Assembly: GCA_023406965.1 (NCBI GenBank)
Contig: JAEXTI010000259.1
Coordinates: 1 to 8,828, forward strand
From: Chloroflexota bacterium
Lineage (GTDB): Bacteria; Chloroflexota; Anaerolineae; Anaerolineales; Anaerolineaceae
DNA: 8,828 bases
Direction of reading: 5' to 3'
The notes beneath the pieces were generated by a model that worked only from the letters and a program-made list of their open reading frames with translations, did no database searches and was not told where the DNA came from. A program made the translations under genes and the position numbers. Shown piece after piece: positions 5,285 through 8,828 of the stretch; the stretch's first letter is position 1; every line of letters begins with the position of its first letter.

Positions 5285-7132
5285 ATGACTCTAGGCTCAC
5301 CAGATGGCGCAAGTAATTTGTCGGCGGAGCAACGATCCGTGGTCAATGACTTTGCCATGACGTTCTGCACGGTGAACGGGTCGGGGAGCGCGACCGCCAA
5401 CCTTACGTTGATGCGGGCGATTTTCAAAATGGGAATTCCGGTATCGGGGAAGAACATTTTCCCTTCCAACATTCAGGGATTACCCACCTGGTATACGCTG
5501 CGGGTGAATAAGAATGGGTATACCGCACGTATCGAGAAAGATGACATGATCATTGCGATGAATCCGGCGACGTTTGCCAAGGATCAAACCTTCCTTGTGC
5601 CGGGCGGCGTTGTGTTCTATGCCGACGATATGAACCAACCCTTATCTCGGGATGATTTGACGTATTATCCGATGCCGATCAAGCAATTGATCAAAGCGGT
5701 CCAGGTGCCCCCCGCGTTGAAGGATTTTATCGCCAATATGGTATACGTGGGCGTGGTTGGACAAATTTTGGGTATTGATCTGGATGCTATTCTGGCTGCC
5801 CTTAAGTACCACTTCCATGACAAGAAGACCCCTGTGGAGAGCAACTTCACAGTGATCCAGTCGGCTTACAACTGGGCGGCAGAGAACCTGACAAAGAAAG
5901 ATCCATATCGCGTTGAAAAAATGAACGGAACGGATGGGTTGATGCTGACGGATGGGAATACTGCCGCGGCGCTGGGAGCGATCTACGGCGGGGTGCAGTT
6001 TGTGGGGTGGTATCCGATCACCCCGGCTTCTTCTCTAACCGAGGCGATTTATGAGCATTTGCCGCAATTGCGCACCGATCCTGAGACAGGGAAACAGAAC
6101 TACGCGGTGGTGCAGGCGGAGGATGAACTGGCAGCCATTGGCATGACGGTTGGCGCCGGCTGGGCTGGGCTGCGTTCGATGACGGCTACCTCAGGACCGG
6201 GTTTCAGCTTGATGTCTGAATATATGGGTCTGGCCTATTATGCCGAGGTGCCGGTCGTTATTTGGGATGTTCAACGGGTGGGGCCGAGCACGGGATTGCC
6301 GACTCGCACGGCCCAGGGTGATATCACCCAGGCCTATTTCACCGGGCATGGTGATGTGAATTACATCTTGCTCTTCCCGGGGTCTGTGTTTGAATGTTTT
6401 GAGTTTGGGTGGAAGGCCTTCGACATCGCTGAACGGGTGCAAATGCCGGTAATTGTGTTGAGCGATCTGGATATGGGAATGAATAACTGGATGACGCCGA
6501 AGTTTGAGTACCCGGATGTGCCCATGGATCGCGGTAAGGTGTTGTGGGAAGAAGATATCGATGCGATGGCTGAGCGGCTCGGAAAACCCTGGGGGCGGTA
6601 TTTGGATGTCGATGGCGACGGTATCCCTTACCGAACGCTGCCCGGAAACCGGCATCCGCGAAGCGCATATTTTGCGCGCGGCACGGGGCACGATGAGTAT
6701 GGCCGGTACAGCGAAGAGCCGGAGGTCTGGGAAAGGGTCATGGCGCGGTTAGCTCGGAAATATGTAACAGCCAAGCAATATGTGCCAAAACCTGTCTTGA
6801 GCCGGCAAGCGGGCGCCGTGATCGGGATTCTCTCGGCGGGTTCGACAGAACCGGCGATCAATGAAGCGCGAGACTACTTGCTGGCGGGCGGAGGGGCGAC
6901 AGACTATTTGCGGTTGCGGGCTATTCCGTTCACAGAAGAGGTAGAGGACTTCTTGCAATCGCACGAGCGAATTTACGTACCCGAATTAAACCGCGATGGG
7001 CAATTGCTGCAACTCTTAAGAATTCACTATCCACAGTATGCAGAGAAATTCCGTTCGATGGCTCATTTGGATGGCCTTCCGTTTAGCGCGCGGTGGTTGC
7101 GGGACGAATTACTGGCACAGGAGGAGAAATAA
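5285..7132 (+). CDS. korA: 2-oxoacid:acceptor oxidoreductase, alpha subunit (gamma-alpha fusion)
   Basis: A 615-residue subunit of a thiamine-dependent 2-oxoacid:ferredoxin oxidoreductase. It combines a gamma domain (about 25-200; GSGSATANLTLMRAIFKMG and a CoA-region-like FPSNIQGLPTWYTLRV) with the pyrimidine-binding alpha domain. The latter starts near 218 and carries the conserved YPITPASSLTEAI at 243-255. It continues through VVQAEDELAAIGMTVGAGWAG (275-295), which includes Glu280 of the type that activates thiamine, and TATSGPGFSLMSE (300-312), GPSTGLPTRTAQGD (333-346) and a C-terminal swivel domain to about 600. This fused layout matches KorA-type enzymes such as the mycobacterial 2-oxoglutarate:ferredoxin oxidoreductase and archaeal two-subunit enzymes. 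With KorB it interconverts a 2-oxoacid plus CoA with acyl-CoA and CO2, exchanging electrons with ferredoxin, as in anaerobic TCA or amino-acid metabolism. 2-Oxoglutarate is favoured, but pyruvate or branched-chain acids cannot be excluded. A one-base gap to korB implies co-translation. Confidence 0.95.
   Translation: MTLGSPDGASNLSAEQRSVVNDFAMTFCTVNGSGSATANLTLMRAIFKMGIPVSGKNIFPSNIQGLPTWYTLRVNKNGYTARIEKDDMIIAMNPATFAKDQTFLVPGGVVFYADDMNQPLSRDDLTYYPMPIKQLIKAVQVPPALKDFIANMVYVGVVGQILGIDLDAILAALKYHFHDKKTPVESNFTVIQSAYNWAAENLTKKDPYRVEKMNGTDGLMLTDGNTAAALGAIYGGVQFVGWYPITPASSLTEAIYEHLPQLRTDPETGKQNYAVVQAEDELAAIGMTVGAGWAGLRSMTATSGPGFSLMSEYMGLAYYAEVPVVIWDVQRVGPSTGLPTRTAQGDITQAYFTGHGDVNYILLFPGSVFECFEFGWKAFDIAERVQMPVIVLSDLDMGMNNWMTPKFEYPDVPMDRGKVLWEEDIDAMAERLGKPWGRYLDVDGDGIPYRTLPGNRHPRSAYFARGTGHDEYGRYSEEPEVWERVMARLARKYVTAKQYVPKPVLSRQAGAVIGILSAGSTEPAINEARDYLLAGGGATDYLRLRAIPFTEEVEDFLQSHERIYVPELNRDGQLLQLLRIHYPQYAEKFRSMAHLDGLPFSARWLRDELLAQEEK
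7119..7126 (+). promoter_or_regulatory. Ribosome binding site deciding the korB start
   Basis: AGGAGGAG lies in the last codons of korA, seven bases before ATG 7134. It is the strongest Shine-Dalgarno match in the window. It shows that korB starts at 7134 and not at the in-frame ATG at 7038, which would overlap korA by about 95 bases and add residues unrelated to the family. Confidence 0.85.
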
Positions 7133-7133
7133 T

Positions 7134-8180
7134 ATGAGCGAGACAGCAGTAACCAGCGGCCCGCTGAACAGAGCGGGGTTGTCGAGGGGAGATTACCGCG
7201 GCGCGCCCAGCACCCTGTGCCAGGGCTGCGGCCACAACTCGATCTCGAATCAGATCATTGCGGCGATGTACGAAATCGATGTAGTGCCAGAGGAAGTGAT
7301 TAAGTTCTCTGGGATCGGCTGCTCGAGCAAGAGCCCAACGTACTTTTTGGGCAGGTCATTTGCTTTCAATGGCTTGCATGGCCGTATGCCATCGCTGGCG
7401 TTGGGAGCGATCTTTGCCGATACATCGGTACGGGCATTGGGCGTCAGTGGCGATGGTGACACGGCAAGCATCGGCCTGGGGCAGTTTAAGCACCTGGTGC
7501 GGCGAAATCTGCCGATGGTGTACATTGTCGAGAATAATGGCGTGTATGGATTGACCAAAGGGCAGTTCTCGGCGACAGCCGAGAAGGGGTTGACTCTCAA
7601 GCATGAAGGCACCAACCTTTACCAGCCTGTGGATATCTGTCTGGAGGCCTTAGCGGCAAACGCTACTTTTGTGGCGCGGTCATTTGCCGGCGATCCGAAA
7701 CAGGTGAAGGAGTTGATCAAAGCCGCCTTCAGCCACCGGGGCATTTCGGTGCTGGATATCATCAGCCCATGTGTGACGTTCAACAACAAGGATGACTCCT
7801 TACATTCGTATGTGTTTGGTAAAGCTCACGAAATCAGGCTGCACGATTTGATCTTCAAACCGGCTAAAGATGAAATTACGGTTGATGATTATGAAGAAGG
7901 CAGCGCCCGCGATGTGGAGCTATACGACGGTTCGACAATCACCCTGCGCAAGCTGGACAAGGATTACGACCCGCACAGCCGGGCCGAGGCATTCCAGGTG
8001 CTGGAGCGGGCACGGGCTCACCGAGAGCTGGTGACCGGGTTGATTTACGTTGAAACTGATTCGGACTCGATGCTGGATCTTTACAAGCTTCCAGATAAGG
8101 CGCTGAACCGGTCCACGCCGGACGAGTTGCGCCCTGGAAAGGAACCCATCGAACAGGTGAACAGTTGGATGTTCTCCTAG
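7134..8180 (+). CDS. korB: 2-oxoacid:ferredoxin oxidoreductase, beta subunit (TPP and 4Fe-4S)
   Basis: A 348-residue catalytic beta subunit. CQGCGH (29-34) supplies two cysteines; Cys63 (GIGCSSK) and Cys213 (SPCVTF) complete the four ligands of the [4Fe-4S] cluster at the family's usual spacing. Thiamine diphosphate and magnesium are bound by GDGD (106-109) and the following ENNGVYGLTKGQFS (133-146) with Asn135. By spacing, Lys66 and Leu140 fall at positions linked to 2-oxoacid selectivity in the Sulfolobus enzyme, compatible with 2-oxoglutarate or broad 2-oxoacid use; this is an inference from recalled family work. The C-terminal part (about 225-348) is the extension found in KorB-type two-subunit enzymes. 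No delta (ferredoxin-domain) subunit is encoded next to it, so electrons must go to a separate ferredoxin. The gene is transcribed with the GntR-type regulator and korA and ends before a strong hairpin. Confidence 0.95.
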   Translation: MSETAVTSGPLNRAGLSRGDYRGAPSTLCQGCGHNSISNQIIAAMYEIDVVPEEVIKFSGIGCSSKSPTYFLGRSFAFNGLHGRMPSLALGAIFADTSVRALGVSGDGDTASIGLGQFKHLVRRNLPMVYIVENNGVYGLTKGQFSATAEKGLTLKHEGTNLYQPVDICLEALAANATFVARSFAGDPKQVKELIKAAFSHRGISVLDIISPCVTFNNKDDSLHSYVFGKAHEIRLHDLIFKPAKDEITVDDYEEGSARDVELYDGSTITLRKLDKDYDPHSRAEAFQVLERARAHRELVTGLIYVETDSDSMLDLYKLPDKALNRSTPDELRPGKEPIEQVNSWMFS

Positions 8181-8205
8181 GCGAGAGGCAGACGACCCAA
8201 TAACA

Positions 8206-8240
8206 AATCGGGCAGCCAGATAAGCTTTGGCTGCCCGATT
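8206..8240. terminator. Bidirectional intrinsic terminator hairpin between korB and the sulfurtransferase gene
   Basis: AATCGGGCAGCCA (8206-8218) pairs perfectly with TGGCTGCCCGATT (8228-8240), a 13-bp GC-rich stem with a 9-base loop that can tighten by two more weak pairs. On the plus strand GATTTATT follows; on the minus strand TGTTATT follows. Neither is a long U-run but both are U-rich. It lies 25 bases after the korB stop and 17 bases past the stop of the convergent minus-strand gene, so it can end transcripts from both sides. Confidence 0.8.
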
Positions 8241-8257
8241 GATTTATTAAGCGAGTC

Positions 8258-8828
8258 TTATTCTCCGCGAGCAATCGGGCGGGAGGGGTCTTGAATCCAT
8301 TCAGACCAGGAGCCGACATACAGACGCGGAAGGGGTAGACCAGCGGAAGCCAAGGCGACCAGGTGATGGCAGGATGTGACTCCAGAACCACAATAGACAA
8401 TCGCTTCCGCCGTGGACCTGCCGCCCAGCAGGGATTCGAATTGAGTAGCTAATTCGGCAGGGGGTAGGAAGACGCCTGCGGGGGTGAGGTTGTTGACATG
8501 AAAGCGATTGAGGGCCCCTGGAATCCGACCGGCGACAGGGTCGATAGGTTCTTGCTCGCCGCGGTAACGGACAGGCGCACGGGCGTCGATCAAGATGGAG
8601 TTGGAAGAGGAAATGGCCTGAAGGACTTGCTCGGTAGTCACTAGCATGTGCGGCTGGGGTGACGGGGTGAACCTCCGGGGGGGATAAATTTCAATACCTG
8701 TACGAGTAGGTCGCTGTTCCGTCGCCCATTTCGCGTAGCCACCATCGAGGATGGCTACAGCGTCGTGACCGCAGTAGCGCAACATCCACCACAGACGAGC
8801 CGCGAACCCCCCGCCGACTGTGTCATAA
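8258..8828 (-). CDS. Two-domain sulfurtransferase (rhodanese / 3-mercaptopyruvate type), N-terminus beyond window
   Basis: The reading frame stays open from the stop at 8258-8260 to the right edge, giving about 189 visible residues; the true start lies outside. It is not a short gene starting at ATG 8785: the 14 residues before that Met read YDTVGGGFAARLWW, the conserved end of the first, inactive rhodanese domain, which continues into LRYCGHDAVAILDGGYAKW. The second domain carries LIDARAPVRYRGEQEPIDPVAGRIPGALN, typical of the family, and the active loop CGSGVTS. Its catalytic Cys codon is at 8390-8392. CGSGVT is the loop of 3-mercaptopyruvate sulfurtransferases (SseA-like), whereas thiosulfate rhodaneses have CRKGVT, so sulfur from mercaptopyruvate is the better guess. 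The enzyme moves sulfane sulfur to a thiol or cyanide acceptor in the cytosol. It is convergent with korB and belongs to a different transcription unit. Confidence 0.93.
   Translation of the reverse strand, partial: YDTVGGGFAARLWWMLRYCGHDAVAILDGGYAKWATEQRPTRTGIEIYPPRRFTPSPQPHMLVTTEQVLQAISSSNSILIDARAPVRYRGEQEPIDPVAGRIPGALNRFHVNNLTPAGVFLPPAELATQFESLLGGRSTAEAIVYCGSGVTSCHHLVALASAGLPLPRLYVGSWSEWIQDPSRPIARGE

Noticed and set aside
6191..6691. Long minus-strand open frames opposite korA (166 and 109 residues)
   Set aside because: They are antisense shadows of a highly conserved coding gene; the predicted proteins are low-complexity and match no known domain.
7038..7133. In-frame upstream ATG extending korB by 32 residues into korA
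   Set aside because: The extension is korA sequence read in another frame, and the strong AGGAGGAG site at 7119-7126 points to ATG 7134.
8258..8785. A complete 175-residue single-domain rhodanese starting at ATG 8785 on the minus strand
   Set aside because: The frame stays open to the window edge and the residues before that Met (GGGFAARLWW) are conserved family sequence, so the gene is truncated by the window, not short.

Overview
This 8.8-kb window carries seven complete or nearly complete protein-coding genes on the plus strand and one partial gene on the minus strand that runs off the right edge. No rRNA, tRNA, CRISPR array or mobile element was seen. The gene content suggests an anaerobic or facultatively anaerobic bacterium: a ferredoxin-dependent 2-oxoacid oxidoreductase, an Fe-S carrier ATPase, and a PSP1/RicT protein. 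The mix looks like a Chloroflexota (Anaerolineae-like) genome. That placement rests on gene style and a moderately GC-rich composition judged by eye, not on a search, so it is tentative.

Layout. Positions 42-4409 hold four tightly packed genes: an Mrp/ApbC-type Fe-S carrier ATPase, a RicT/YaaT-like PSP1 protein with a long basic tail, an M20 metallo-amidohydrolase, and a BtuF-like metal- or corrinoid-binding protein with no signal peptide. The gaps are 4 nt, 21 nt and a 4-nt ATGA overlap, so they probably form one operon. Its promoter is not visible and may lie left of the window.

The only sizeable non-coding stretch between plus-strand genes is 4410-4512. It is AT-rich and dense with signals: a 10-bp-arm inverted repeat, a near-consensus sigma-70-type promoter (TTGACT, 17 bp, TATACT) whose -35 box lies partly within that repeat, and a perfect 19-bp palindrome exactly where transcription should start. 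These precede a second operon at 4513-8180: a GntR/FadR-type regulator, then korA (fused gamma-alpha subunit) and korB (beta subunit). The simplest reading is a regulator that represses itself and the korAB enzyme from a site on the start point. KorAB would interconvert a 2-oxoacid (2-oxoglutarate is favoured) with its acyl-CoA and CO2, exchanging electrons with ferredoxin.

A strong 13-bp-stem hairpin at 8206-8240 lies between korB and a convergent two-domain rhodanese/mercaptopyruvate sulfurtransferase-like gene. It probably terminates both.

Most genes are recognisable families. The less ordinary points are the double-palindrome promoter, the altered DNA-reading residues of its likely regulator, the Mrp protein lacking the usual CxxC pair, its pairing with the Cys-rich RicT protein, and the cytosolic BtuF-like protein translationally coupled to an amidohydrolase.
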